Origin: a virus
DNA length: 32,402 bases
Reading direction: 5' to 3' (one strand)
IMG/VR virus record: IMGVR_UViG_3300046007_008143
Coordinates: 1-32,402 of that record
Shown here: positions 1 through 8,633 of the stretch, piece by piece
Numbering within the stretch: the first letter of the stretch is position 1
Layout of the letters: each line of letters begins with the position of its first letter
Notes under the pieces: model-generated
Told to the model about the DNA's origin: nothing
Seen by the model: only the letters and a program-made list of their open reading frames with translations
Databases searched by the model: none
Made by a program: the position numbers and the translations under genes

Positions 1-503
1 TCCTGGAGCTGCTCCAGGTACTCTACCTGATCCGCCGCGTTGCCCGCCTGAGAGGCCTGCAACAGCTTCATCTTTGCGTACTCTACGCGGGTTGCCTCGT
101 CTTCAATCGCCTTATCTAGCTGTGCAAACTGGTAAGACGCGGCTGTGTTCTCTACCGCAGCAAGTCTTCGAGCAAGTTCTTCATTTTTACGCTCAAGCGC
201 GCTGATTTTATGTTTAGCAGAGGCCTCTCGCTGTTTTGCGAGCTCTTTTTTAAGCCTGCGCTCTTCTCTACGAGCCTCGCGAATTCGTTGCCGATCTTCG
301 TCGGTCTCATCATCCTCGTCGTCATCGCCGTCAGCCTCCCGGGACTCGCTTTCTTCAGCGTCACCAGAGGCTTCAACGTCAGCGTCGGCATCCTTCTCCT
401 CGTTTTTCTTATCTTCAACGAAGGGATCCTCTTCTGTCTCCACGGCCGCCACTACGCTGCCGTCTTCCAGTTCCTTGACCGGAATATTTTTTTCTTCTGC
501 CAT
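1..503 (-). CDS. Scaffolding-protein-like acidic coiled-coil protein, N-terminal part (runs off window)
   Basis: The ATG at 503-501 opens a frame that stays open to the window edge, giving about 167 residues. It starts MAEEKNIPVKELEDG. Residues about 25-70 are extremely acidic (runs of D/E such as DGDDDEDDETDEDR). From about residue 70 there is a charged helical, coiled-coil-like stretch (ERRLKKELAKQREASAKHK, then ALERKNEELARRLAAVE). An acidic disordered N-terminus followed by coiled coil, encoded downstream of the portal gene, is typical of podovirus scaffolding proteins, which guide capsid assembly and are then lost. GGAG lies about 10 nt upstream of the ATG, and the gene begins 17 nt after the GroES-like gene, so they probably share a transcript. 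The scaffold role is inferred from composition and gene order; no family-specific motif is visible. Confidence 0.7.
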   Translation of the reverse strand, partial: MAEEKNIPVKELEDGSVVAAVETEEDPFVEDKKNEEKDADADVEASGDAEESESREADGDDDEDDETDEDRQRIREARREERRLKKELAKQREASAKHKISALERKNEELARRLAAVENTAASYQFAQLDKAIEDEATRVEYAKMKLLQASQAGNAADQVEYLEQLQ

Positions 504-520
504 CTAAACTTTCTCCAAAG

Positions 521-961
521 TTAATCAACAAAGGCTTTCATGCGCTGCGCATGTTCAAAGCTGCGGATTCGGCTGATGATTTCGCGGGCCTGGATCGTGA
601 TAAATATCACGGGGGCCCCCTCATCGTCGGGGCTAACCACAAATCGGTCGCCGCCGTACTTAATCGTCCGCACCAGGTCACCGACTTTACACCAGGGCCC
701 CTCGGGCCACGGCTCCAGCGTGTCTGGGCTCATGTATGCCAGCGGTCCGATCTGTATAACCTTGGCAACGGTTTCGTTGTACCGCAATGTTGCCTTGGTC
801 TCGTCGACCAGAATAATTCCGCCCTTGCTTGTGGTCTTCTCCCGGCGCAGTTGAACCAGCACCCGGTCTCCGGCCACGTCAATGCCTGGGTCAATGTCCG
901 GAAAACATTCTTTTTCCGTTCTAAGGTCAGGCTCGTGTTTGTGTGAAACGTCAATCGCCAT
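521..961 (-). CDS. GroES-like phage co-chaperonin
   Basis: A 146-residue protein with a central Cpn10 (GroES) beta-barrel pattern. It has AGDRVLVQLRREKTTSKGG, where the TTSKGGIIL stretch corresponds to the GroES mobile loop that binds GroEL, then VAKVIQIGP, and later VGDLVRTIKYGGDRFVV, the usual G-D-x-V strand. N- and C-terminal extensions of about 35 residues each make it longer than host GroES (about 97 residues). The ATG at 961 is preferred over the upstream in-frame ATG at 997 because AAGGAG sits 8 nt before it; the upstream start would overlap the previous gene. Its position between portal and scaffold suggests it adapts host GroEL for folding capsid protein, as T4 gp31 does. Family assignment is fairly secure; the capsid-client role is inferred. 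Confidence 0.75.
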   Translation of the reverse strand: MAIDVSHKHEPDLRTEKECFPDIDPGIDVAGDRVLVQLRREKTTSKGGIILVDETKATLRYNETVAKVIQIGPLAYMSPDTLEPWPEGPWCKVGDLVRTIKYGGDRFVVSPDDEGAPVIFITIQAREIISRIRSFEHAQRMKAFVD

Positions 962-980
962 TCGGCAAGCTCCTTCTAGG

Positions 981-1172
981 CTATACAGCCTCGTCATCCT
1001 CCGTGAGGATCTCGTCTATCAACAACAAGGCTCGAGAGAGCCCCTCTCCTTTGCCCACAAGTCTTTGGTACTGCTCAAAGTTGTGAACATTCGTGCCAGA
1101 CGCCAGGGTGGCGTCTAGTATCATCTTTTCTTCTTTGACTCGGCGAATTACCTCGCCAACAATATCTTGCAT
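981..1172 (-). CDS. Small conserved-looking hypothetical protein (63 aa)
   Basis: A 63-residue, probably helical protein starting MQDIVGEVIRRVKEEKM and ending in the acidic tail ILTEDDEAV. No family is recognised. It lies in the structural operon between a 72-residue ORF and the GroES-like gene, with the same direction and tight spacing. No strong Shine-Dalgarno is visible upstream of the ATG at 1172 (the leader reads TACGTTGTTTT), so its expression may depend on translation coupled to neighbours. The coding call rests on operon context and the absence of any better frame. Confidence 0.6.
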   Translation of the reverse strand: MQDIVGEVIRRVKEEKMILDATLASGTNVHNFEQYQRLVGKGEGLSRALLLIDEILTEDDEAV

Positions 1173-1207
1173 AAAACAACGTATGCAAGACTAGAGAAAA
1201 TGCCGCC

Positions 1208-1426
1208 CTAGTACAGCGAGCCGCTTGTGCCGCGAAGGTTGTTCTCGGGGCCGATTTGGGTTGCGTTTCTCATCTTGGCCTGTGCCGCGCCTTTTTTCCA
1301 GTTGTTATCGCGGTGGCTGCCTGACGGGCCTGGGTCAATGTTGCCGCCGTTACCGCCGCCATAGCCGGGCTTGCCGGTCTCTTGATAGGTCTGGCGGAAG
1401 CCTTTGAGTTGCTGCTCTGTTGCCAT
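1208..1426 (-). CDS. Small Gly/Asn-rich hypothetical protein (72 aa)
   Basis: A 72-residue polar protein containing the low-complexity stretch GYGGGNGGNIDPGPSG, likely disordered, ending LRGTSGSLY. Its ATG (1426-1424) overlaps the portal stop codon by one base (TAATG), a typical translational-coupling arrangement, with GGAG just upstream inside the portal gene. No family is recognised. It could be a minor structural or assembly protein, but that is only positional. Confidence 0.6.
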   Translation of the reverse strand: MATEQQLKGFRQTYQETGKPGYGGGNGGNIDPGPSGSHRDNNWKKGAAQAKMRNATQIGPENNLRGTSGSLY

Positions 1427-4176
1427 TAGATTGCTCCTTGTGGTGGTTGTTGTTGTGCGTCGATTGCGGCCTGTACCGCCGCAGCCTGCTGCCGAAAGGC
1501 TTCTTGCTCTACCGCGATGCCGTGCTTCCTGATGTCTGCGTCCGCCGTGTTGATCGCGTCGATTGCCGACATTGCCTGCTCGTGCTCTAGCTGGCGCTGC
1601 ATTCCGTCTAACTCTGACCCTACCTGCATAGCCGCAATTCTTTCTCGCGATGCGTTGTTGATGTTGGCCATCGCGATGTTGGTCGCGTTTTTCTGGCTGT
1701 CGATCTGGCTCTGGGTCCGATACTTGGTCATAAGCTCGGCGACTTGTTGCTCGAGCTCGGCAACCTTTAGCTGGTAATTTTGCTGGTCGCGTTGGTTCTC
1801 CAGCTGCAGTCGCTGCACGGCCTCCTGGGTCTTGCGCTGAGTCTCCGCCATCTGTGTCTTCATCAACACATTTGCGGTTGGATCCATGGCCGCCATTTGC
1901 TCCATGGCCGACTGCTTGGCCTGCTGAACCTTTTGCACCAGGCCCATAATCGCAGGCTGTGCGCCTTGGAATGTGACCGCGGCGTCTTGTGACACCATCT
2001 CCGCCGCCAGTGCCAGGGCCTTTTGATCCTCCAGGGACAGCGGCTTTTCTTCGTGCAGTCGTAGAACGTCCTGCCCGCCCGCCGCCTCCGCGATGTACCC
2101 GCGCATAGACTGCAGGTAGTGCAGCGTGAGGTGTTGCTTAATGTGCTCCAGTGCAAGCGGCGCAAACTGGGGCCCGATTAGGGGGCTGCCACCATAATTG
2201 GGGTCCTGAGCATACGCCAAGTGAACCTTGATGTGCGCCAAATGGTCCTGATCCGGGTAGGCCGCCGCGGGGCGGCCCATGGACATTGCTACGTTCTCCA
2301 GCGCCGGGTTGGCCTCTTTAATTCCATCCGGATCGGGCAATATCTCACTAATTGCAGGCACTTTTAGCTGCTTCAGAACGCGCCGGTGCGCAGCGCGAAG
2401 GTCGTACAACTGCGGCGCGGAGTTAGCCATCTGTAAAATGGCCTGCGCCTGTGCCAGTCGCTGGGTTTCCGAAAAAATATTCGGGTCAGAGACGGGCCTG
2501 ATGTCGTTGTTTGATGCAAAGTCGCGCACCTCAATCTCGGTGCCCGACTGGTTGTCCATGTCTTCCAGGTACCAGTGATTGATACGGGACAGGATCTTGA
2601 ATGACTTGGCCTGTGAGCGGTGCAGCCTTGCGTGAATGCTTGAGAACACCTTAGCGCCCTGCTCAATCAACGCCTGGGTGGTGCCCACCGGCGTATTGGC
2701 GTTTGCGTCACCGATTTTTTCCTCGGCCGTCGTCACCACGCCCTTTGCGGCTGTGGTTAGCCAACCGAGGAGGTTGTATAAAACACTCGAGGGTTGGTTG
2801 AACGGCAACGGCATAGCCAATTTGCGGACGTCGTCCACGCCGGGAGCACCTTCGATCTCTAGAACCTGCGTCGGCTCAATCCGGTCACTCTGTCCAGAAA
2901 TGCGGCCGCCTTTAAGCTTAAGCATTGTCTGGCTGTTGTTAATGTGTGCTGAATCCAAAAGAGCGCGAAGAGCGCCAGTAAGGGCGGCAGACAAACCACC
3001 AATAAGATGAGGAAGCCCAATGGCGTACGCACCACGCCATGGAATAAACTTGAACTCCACCATCCAATCAAGCTTCGTAAAGAGCTCATCCCCGGACTCC
3101 CAGTTGCGGTAAAGTGATAGTACCTTGCTGGAGCTGTCATCGATTGTCAAAATGTACGGGGCCCGCTTGCCTTGTGTAATCGGGTCGTCTTCCAGCCTTA
3201 AGAAACACGTAATCTCGTACACGCGACGAACGCCGTCGACGTTCTTTTGCGGCACGTTTTTGCCCTCAATTTTATCGTTGGCTTTTTGCGACCTTGTTTG
3301 CTCATCCAGCTCAATTGCAGAGACCGTGATGATGTTAATGTCGCGGTACAGCCCGGACTCGATGCGTTGCTTAAACGCGTCTTCCGTAATATCCTGCTGC
3401 TCCGTAACCCGCGGCGATGTGTAGAAGTTTGTCGTGGAGTAGGGCAGGAAAATATTGTCGATTGGGATCCACTCGCACACCGGACGGAGCTGTTCCTGAT
3501 CCCAGCGCCATTTAAAGTACTGAGACCCGCCAAGTGGCAGCTGTGTTAGGATCTGCTCCATCTCATCGCGGTACTCCTCAACCTGCTCCGTGAGCTGCCA
3601 GTTAAGGAACTGCGACTTGCGCTCGGCTACTTCCGCGCGCTTGCGGTCTGCCTCTCCCTTTATTTCCGACTTAACAATCCCTTCAGGCGGGAGTAACTCT
3701 CGCGAGCTAGACGCCGCGAAGTCGACACAAGCCTCTGCCATAACTGGATGCACAACTTTGGAAGCCCCGTCAAACGTTGCCCCACCTGGCGCATCTTTGC
3801 CAAGACCTGTCCTGCGTAGTCCTTCTTCATATTGTTTGTCCCTTTCTTTTCTAGCCTCTCGGTCAACGTCGATGTACTCCAGGTACTCGGTCGCCAAAGA
3901 GTCAAGCAGGCCCTCCTCAAACGTCTCCGCCAGGTTTACGTAAAACTCTGGGTTCTGCGAGGGTCCCTCTTTTGGTGTGTAGTTGATAACCACCGAGCCG
4001 TCATCGAGTTCAATTACCTCCTCGTCGGACTCGCCCGGCTCAAGGCCAAGCGCGTCCTCGATAAGCTCGATTTCATTTTCCTGCATGACAGACTGCTGAA
4101 AGTCCTCGTTCTTTTCCAAATCAAGGCTTCCAAGGTTTGCACCCTGCTGCATTGGCATCATCGGTAGTTGTGGCAT
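1426..4176 (-). CDS. Portal protein
   Basis: A 916-residue protein encoded downstream of TerL in the head module, the usual place of the portal (dodecameric head-to-tail connector and DNA channel). The first ~110 residues are acidic and Met/Gln-rich. Residues about 110-330 carry the portal-like stretch LGKDAPGGATFDGASKVV followed by helical and strand segments. The middle has IGDANANTPVGTTQALIEQG. The C-terminal ~200 residues are a long Gln-rich coiled coil (ETQRKTQEAVQRLQLENQR, then VAELEQQVAELMTKY) ending QQQPPQGAI. It is longer than T7 (about 535) or P22 (725) portals, largely through this helical tail, which would form an extended barrel-like region. The start codon overlaps the upstream stop by one base. 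The assignment rests on length, order and overall resemblance to podovirus portals. Confidence 0.8.
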   Translation of the reverse strand: MPQLPMMPMQQGANLGSLDLEKNEDFQQSVMQENEIELIEDALGLEPGESDEEVIELDDGSVVINYTPKEGPSQNPEFYVNLAETFEEGLLDSLATEYLEYIDVDREARKERDKQYEEGLRRTGLGKDAPGGATFDGASKVVHPVMAEACVDFAASSSRELLPPEGIVKSEIKGEADRKRAEVAERKSQFLNWQLTEQVEEYRDEMEQILTQLPLGGSQYFKWRWDQEQLRPVCEWIPIDNIFLPYSTTNFYTSPRVTEQQDITEDAFKQRIESGLYRDINIITVSAIELDEQTRSQKANDKIEGKNVPQKNVDGVRRVYEITCFLRLEDDPITQGKRAPYILTIDDSSSKVLSLYRNWESGDELFTKLDWMVEFKFIPWRGAYAIGLPHLIGGLSAALTGALRALLDSAHINNSQTMLKLKGGRISGQSDRIEPTQVLEIEGAPGVDDVRKLAMPLPFNQPSSVLYNLLGWLTTAAKGVVTTAEEKIGDANANTPVGTTQALIEQGAKVFSSIHARLHRSQAKSFKILSRINHWYLEDMDNQSGTEIEVRDFASNNDIRPVSDPNIFSETQRLAQAQAILQMANSAPQLYDLRAAHRRVLKQLKVPAISEILPDPDGIKEANPALENVAMSMGRPAAAYPDQDHLAHIKVHLAYAQDPNYGGSPLIGPQFAPLALEHIKQHLTLHYLQSMRGYIAEAAGGQDVLRLHEEKPLSLEDQKALALAAEMVSQDAAVTFQGAQPAIMGLVQKVQQAKQSAMEQMAAMDPTANVLMKTQMAETQRKTQEAVQRLQLENQRDQQNYQLKVAELEQQVAELMTKYRTQSQIDSQKNATNIAMANINNASRERIAAMQVGSELDGMQRQLEHEQAMSAIDAINTADADIRKHGIAVEQEAFRQQAAAVQAAIDAQQQPPQGAI

Positions 4177-5471
4177 TATTTGTAATCTTCCATCACGGAT
4201 CTGTAGCCCGACGGCGTGTCGCCCGCGGCGGCTGGTGCCGCGGCCATGCCCGCGCCCACTGCCATGGGTCGAGTCCTCGCCGCCTGTAGCGCGCCCTTAG
4301 TCGCACGTCTGTAGGGCAGAGCAAAAAGATAATTCATCGGGTCGCCGATTAAATTTGCTAACGTGGCGCCTGTTTGGTACGCGCCACTTTGAGTGTCAGA
4401 GTACGGCACAAAACGACCCTGTGGCACACTCATGTACGTCTCATCCGCGAGCGTGGGCTGATACATGCCAAGTTTTTGGCCCATCTCCATGTACCCGCGG
4501 GCTGTATCTATCGGCGCGTTACGCGCGCCCATCATAAAATCTCTCATTGACTTTGCCGTCTGCTCATACCCGCGCATGCGCTGCGGCGTGCGGTTTGACA
4601 CGGCGAGCTCCGCCTCCATGTCTCGCGCAGACTTCATCTGCCCGCCGTCTTTTTTAGCCGGCGTGATGCCCCTAGAAATGTCTAGCTCGTGCTGGAGGTA
4701 TTGCGGGTACTCTGACGGCGGCCGCTCGAGGTATCTTTCCTCGACGCCTTCCGTGCGCGCCCGGTTTCTCCAGTCGGCCATGCCGCGAGCAGTGCTGGGA
4801 CGCTCCCCCACGATGGCGGCTCCGACCTCACCGTATTGGTGCCTGGCCGGGTTAAATTCTGCGATGATAATATCGAGCTCTTCATCTGTCGGGTAGCGCT
4901 TGTTGCGCGCAAAAAATTCCGCCTTTAGCTTGTCGATCAAGGGCGTCTTGCCGGACGATAACTTAGCGTTTTCAATCGCGGTCGACATCCTCGCCATGTA
5001 GTCCGCGGATGGCGTAATCGAGGACTGCATCTCTTGCGGAATAGACTCAAGGGTCCCAGCCTCTTGAGCCTTCTCAATATTTTTTACAACGTTCGGGTCG
5101 TTGATGTCCTGCACCTTAGGCCGCAGGTACGTCCCCTTTACGCCACGTCCAAGCATTGCCTGCGACAAAAACTGATCCGGCACGTTTGGGTTTATTAAAT
5201 TTGGATCTGTGGCCAGCTCGTAACGAGCCCGCGGCGCCGCCGAGATTCCGGTCCTTAACCCGCCGGTCGGTTTGCTTAACGACTGGATGTGATCCTTAAG
5301 CGCCTGCACCTCTTCAGCCGGCGGCTCCTTGCCGTACAGTTTTTTGTACCTGGCGATCGCGTTTGCAATTTGTTTGGTAAACTGCTCTACAGCTACCTGC
5401 TTGCCCCCGGCCATGGCCGGCACGCCTGACATCTCCAGTAACATCTCGCGCGGTGATTTAATCGGGTTCAT
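4176..5471 (-). CDS. Unknown head-module protein (431 aa) between TerL and portal
   Basis: A 431-residue protein with no recognised family. It begins MNPIKSPREMLLEMSGV. A helical segment AIARYKKLYGKEPPAEE (about 35-55) resembles the short helix-turn seen again at about 205 (FFARNKRYPTDEELDIII). The protein is otherwise polar and Pro/Gly/Arg-rich, and ends with an Ala-rich stretch (GAGMAAAPAAAGDTPSGY). Only weak GGGAGA lies before the ATG. It starts 52 nt after the TerL stop, and its stop overlaps the portal start (position 4176), so it is in the late operon. The composition suggests a flexible virion or packaging accessory protein; this is inference. Confidence 0.65.
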   Translation of the reverse strand: MNPIKSPREMLLEMSGVPAMAGGKQVAVEQFTKQIANAIARYKKLYGKEPPAEEVQALKDHIQSLSKPTGGLRTGISAAPRARYELATDPNLINPNVPDQFLSQAMLGRGVKGTYLRPKVQDINDPNVVKNIEKAQEAGTLESIPQEMQSSITPSADYMARMSTAIENAKLSSGKTPLIDKLKAEFFARNKRYPTDEELDIIIAEFNPARHQYGEVGAAIVGERPSTARGMADWRNRARTEGVEERYLERPPSEYPQYLQHELDISRGITPAKKDGGQMKSARDMEAELAVSNRTPQRMRGYEQTAKSMRDFMMGARNAPIDTARGYMEMGQKLGMYQPTLADETYMSVPQGRFVPYSDTQSGAYQTGATLANLIGDPMNYLFALPYRRATKGALQAARTRPMAVGAGMAAAPAAAGDTPSGYRSVMEDYK

Positions 5472-5523
5472 TATTGTGGTGTCTCCCTAGCACCACTTAT
5501 GCACAAAGACGACAATGCTCGCC

Positions 5524-6963
5524 CTAGACCGCGTATGGGTTGTAACGCTGCCGTCCACGGTCGTCCGCGTAGTCGTAGTCCCTAACCGGCAGCGGGTCTA
5601 GCTGGATCCACCCCGAGTCGCGCAAGACTCTTAGGGACTGAGACAGCGCGTCCACGTAGTCGTCGTGCCCGCCGGACTCGGGGAACGCGCAGACCTGGCG
5701 CAAGAATCGCTTGGCCCACTCGGCAAACTCTCCCTGCTTTTTTGTATCCTCCGGTATGTAGACCTTACCCTTGGCGATCAGCGGCGCCACGATGTTGATA
5801 CGCTGCACCTTATCCGCGCGGCCTGGGTTGTACGCGCGCACCGGCACACCCGCCCCCTGTAGCTCCTGAATTAGCGATATGCCGGCCGACTTATCCTCCA
5901 TGAGAATCAGGTCCGCCTTCCTCCCCTTGGCGAACGTATTGTCCGCGCCGTACACGACCTCCTTAAAGTCGGCGATTACCTTCTTTCGCAGCTCGGGGTA
6001 TGACAGGTGCGCGTCCCACGCGTCCAATAAAATAATGCACGTGCCCTTGTCCTGGTTCTCAAACACGCCCCACACCTCGCACGCCGTCGGGTCGTTGTGA
6101 GTCTTCTCTGAGGTGGCCGGGTCGTATGACGCGATCACGTACTCCAGGGTCGGCGTTTCCTTTTTGGACGGCCACATCTTAAACCACTTGCGCTTTATAA
6201 TGCCGGCATCTTCTGGGTTTAGGATCTCCCCGTAGATCTCCTGCTTTCCAAGGTCGGTGCCCTCGTACGTCTCCAGCTGCTTAAAAAACGTGGCCGATAG
6301 GTTTTGCTTGTTGTCATACGACGACGCGTTCACCACGTACACGTCCCCGCCGACCTTGCCCTCGTTTAGGTCGACGATTAACTCTTTTGGTTTTGGCGTG
6401 GTGGTAACGATCTGCTGCACGCGCTCGATGTCGTTGTGCCGCAAACGCAGCGTAAACTGCACCTGGTCATACGCGTCGTCGATGTACTCAAACGCGCAGA
6501 GCTCGTCGAACCAGGCGCCGTGAAACTGCTTGCCTCGGTACCGCTCTGGCTCGGAGCCCGGTATGCCCTGTATGAGCGAGCCGTTTATCAGCGTAATTTC
6601 AAAGAGCGACTTATTGTAGTCCTGGATTAGCGAGTGTGGGATCACGTTTAGAAGCCCCGAGTCGCCCTCAAAGCACGTCGCCCGGATGTCGTTTGAGGTC
6701 GGCGCCGTGACAAGCCAGCGCGTGCCAGGAAATTTCCACGCCCTGAGCCCGATCCAGTGACTCGCCGTGTACGTCTTACCCGATCCACGGCCGGCGAGCA
6801 TTAAAAACGTGTCGTAGTTGCCATCTTCCGGCTCTCTTTGGTGGGCGAGCGCCGAGATCTCCCACTTTACCTGCCACAAAGCCGCGTCTAGCTGCGGCTT
6901 TGGCCAGTGCTTGTTGTTTTTTGCAAAATCCGCGAGGATTTTTTCTTGTTTTTTGCTCAACAT
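5524..6963 (-). CDS. Terminase large subunit
   Basis: A 479-residue ATP-driven DNA packaging motor with nuclease. Visible motifs in order: Walker A LAGRGSGKT (about residue 56); Walker B with catalytic Glu in HGAWFDEL (about 150); coupling motif IVTTTPKP (about 190); and an RNase H-like nuclease with acidic residues in ASYDPATSEK (about 285), LILMEDKSAG (about 355) and GGHDDYVDALSQ (about 430). All catalytic positions look intact, and the length is normal for TerL. The ATG at 6963 overlaps the stop of the upstream Hint-domain frame (ATGTTGA), with GAGGG about 13 nt upstream. The protein itself contains no intein, although an intein-like gene ends exactly at its start. Confidence 0.95.
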   Translation of the reverse strand: MLSKKQEKILADFAKNNKHWPKPQLDAALWQVKWEISALAHQREPEDGNYDTFLMLAGRGSGKTYTASHWIGLRAWKFPGTRWLVTAPTSNDIRATCFEGDSGLLNVIPHSLIQDYNKSLFEITLINGSLIQGIPGSEPERYRGKQFHGAWFDELCAFEYIDDAYDQVQFTLRLRHNDIERVQQIVTTTPKPKELIVDLNEGKVGGDVYVVNASSYDNKQNLSATFFKQLETYEGTDLGKQEIYGEILNPEDAGIIKRKWFKMWPSKKETPTLEYVIASYDPATSEKTHNDPTACEVWGVFENQDKGTCIILLDAWDAHLSYPELRKKVIADFKEVVYGADNTFAKGRKADLILMEDKSAGISLIQELQGAGVPVRAYNPGRADKVQRINIVAPLIAKGKVYIPEDTKKQGEFAEWAKRFLRQVCAFPESGGHDDYVDALSQSLRVLRDSGWIQLDPLPVRDYDYADDRGRQRYNPYAV

Positions 6964-8084
6964 ACTGAGATAAATCCCTCACCGGCTAAAAATTGCTCGT
7001 TTGTGATGATGTGCGCGCACTGTCGGGGCTTAATTTTGTCAATCCCGACCAAATATCGCCTAGAAAACGCCGTATTTTTGTTTGTGTACGAAAAACTAAG
7101 CCTAAACCCCGGCTTGTCGTCCCTCTTTTCCATCTTTGTCTTGTACCCCAGCGACTCAACCAACATCTGTGCGCGCCTTGCCGTGCCCCAGTGGCTCCGT
7201 GTCACGCTAAATCTGTCCACGCCGGGAGATTTTTTAAAAAAACCCGAGTCGATCAGCCCCTCCAGCAGCTCGATCCTCTGCTCCGGCGCGCTTTCGATGT
7301 AGTAAAACGGCAGATCGTTTGGTATCAAGGCGTCGGCAAACAGAAACGAGTCCTTAACCGAGGGCCGAAACTCGATGTAGTTCCTCCCCTTGCCGAACAC
7401 CTTGCCCGCCACGACCAGGAAACCATGCTGCCTGAGCCGCTTGTTTATTTTCTGCACGTTTTCCTTGGCCACCACGTGCCTCTTAGTCCGGGTCATGGAC
7501 CCAAACCACGCGCCGAATACGTACGGCTGGACCGGCAGGTCTCGCCAGGGGTACGCAACGGGCGAGCAGTTCTGCACCGACCATATCTTGCGGTTGTTCT
7601 CAAACACCAGGGGCTTGTTGTGCAGGTCCTTCACACGCCGCATCCTAAGCGGGCTTCGGTTTGGCTTGGCGTACTTCTTGCCGCGGTTCTTTAGCCACTC
7701 CGATAGGTTGTCCCTGTATACCTTGTCCTGCAGCGGCAGGGTCATGTGCCTGTCCCCATCCAGGGACAGCCCATCGTCAAAGTGTACCCGAAAGCATGGG
7801 TCGGCCATGTAGGCCTGCACCGACTTGACCTCTTGGGGCGTCCCTAATTGCGTGAACACCAGGTCGCCCTCCCGCAGGTCAATCGCCCGCCTCCAGCCGT
7901 CAGGGGTTGGTACCGGTGTCTGTGCCGCTATGCCCATGCCGCCTGACTCGTTTTCTTTTCCGGTCGCCCTCCAACGCTCGACCCGACGCCTCGGGCGAGA
8001 GCCAGATCTCCTTGAAGTACCCGTCAAGCTTCTTTTTGTTTGTGTAGGCAAAAAAGATAAACCCATCCAGCCTGGCATCTCCAC
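6957..8084 (-). pseudogene. Degenerate Hint (intein-like) / LAGLIDADG protein
   Basis: Residues from about 50 onward form a Hint fold: block A-like GIAAQTPVPTPDGW, IDLREGDLVF, then block B-like LDGDRHMTL with its His. Two LAGLIDADG-like helices follow (YVFGAWFGSM, ELLEGLIDSGF), and a C-terminal block F-like end QFLAGEGFISVC. Key residues are missing. The position expected for the intein first residue is Gly, not Cys/Ser/Ala. The acidic residue of both LAGLIDADG motifs is replaced (Ser and Gly). The final His-Asn is absent because the frame stops there. So splicing and cleavage activity look lost. The first ~40 residues of this frame (MEMPGWMG...) are Arg/Ser-rich shadow sequence. The real N-terminus is probably the overlapping frame that starts at 8124, joined by a frameshift near 7975-7985. 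Confidence 0.65.
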
Positions 8085-8124
8085 GCCGGAAGTGTTTCCC
8101 CGTCGCCGGATTTACTCTTCGCAT
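7900..8124 (-). pseudogene. True N-terminus of the Hint gene, frameshifted after about 47 residues
   Basis: The ATG at 8124 has a strong GGAGG 6 nt upstream, unlike the ATG at 8084 of the other frame. The first ~47 residues look like real protein: MRRVNPATGKHFRRGDARL, then a hydrophobic stretch and KEIWLSPEAS. This N-P-A-T-G-K...RGD...W-L-S-P-E pattern resembles a short domain that opens many phage HNH-type proteins (from memory, not searched). After SPEAS the frame becomes a basic tail, while the other frame continues sensibly as ERWRATGKENESGG. Removing one base near the GTCGGGTCGAG run (about 7975-7985) would join them. This could be true decay, a programmed shift or a sequencing error. 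Confidence 0.6.
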
Positions 8125-8180
8125 CTCTATCCTCCATATACCAACTGATGCAAATTCCAGTCTCTATCCGCCTCTCCAGC

Positions 8181-8400
8181 TGTCAAGGGTGGCAAGGGTG
8201 GCAAGGGTCTAAGTGAGGTCGCTTCCAGGTTTTTATTTTTATTTTTTAAAAAATAAAAAATAAATGAGATAGACCCTTGCCACCCTTGCCACCCTTGACA
8301 CTTAGGACAAAAAAGTTAATAAAATCAAGCACTTAACACTTTCGTCTCTATACCGATTTCTTTATACTTGACCCTTGACAGACCCTTGACACCCTTGACA
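8181..8400. repeat. 220-bp iteron / inverted-repeat element, copy 1
   Basis: The left arm 8181-8211 (starts TGTCAAGGGTGGCAAGGG) and right arm 8270-8300 are perfect 31-nt reverse complements. They flank an AT-rich core with its own inverted symmetry (ATTTTTTAAAAAAT). Each arm is three 9-10-bp units of CCCTTGMCA. A 52-nt block, 8349-8400, then carries three further CCCTTGACA units (8372-8380, 8383-8391, 8392-8400). An element of identical length and plan lies at 15892-16111; the arms and the 52-nt block are the same, while the core is diverged. Iterons plus an AT-rich segment next to DnaA boxes fit an origin. The TTGACA ends could also act as -35 boxes facing outward. Function is inferred. Confidence 0.8.
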
Positions 8401-8421
8401 CTTTTGCATAAAAACAACAAG

Positions 8422-8441
8422 TTATCCACAGGTTATCCACA
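8422..8441 (+). promoter_or_regulatory. Two consensus DnaA boxes
   Basis: TTATCCACA occurs twice, at 8422-8430 and 8433-8441, separated by two bases. Both match the strict E. coli-type DnaA box. A one-mismatch copy (ATATCCACA) lies at 8960-8968. They sit 21 bp after the iterons of the 220-bp element, which supports host DnaA recruitment to a phage origin or a regulatory role. Activity is not shown by sequence alone. Confidence 0.65.
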
Positions 8442-8633
8442 GATTTGCATTCTGTCTCTATCCGGTATCTGTCCCTAATTAATCTGTCTCTATACCTCTT
8501 TATGTAGAAAAAAATAAAAAATTGGCGACTTAAAAAACTCGGGATCTGGCTGGGGCCCACCCCCGCCCCTCTCGACAGGACCCTAATTGGGGTGTCCCTA
8601 TTTAGCGAAGACCCCGTCATGTTGCACTGCACG

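Noticed and set aside
145-507. Ser-rich plus-strand frame at the left end
   Set aside because: It is antisense to the acidic coiled-coil gene; Ser runs are the complement of Glu/Asp/Lys codons.
6993-7694. 233-residue plus-strand frame opposite the Hint gene
   Set aside because: It is an antisense shadow without ribosome site or motif; the minus-strand Hint motifs explain the sequence.
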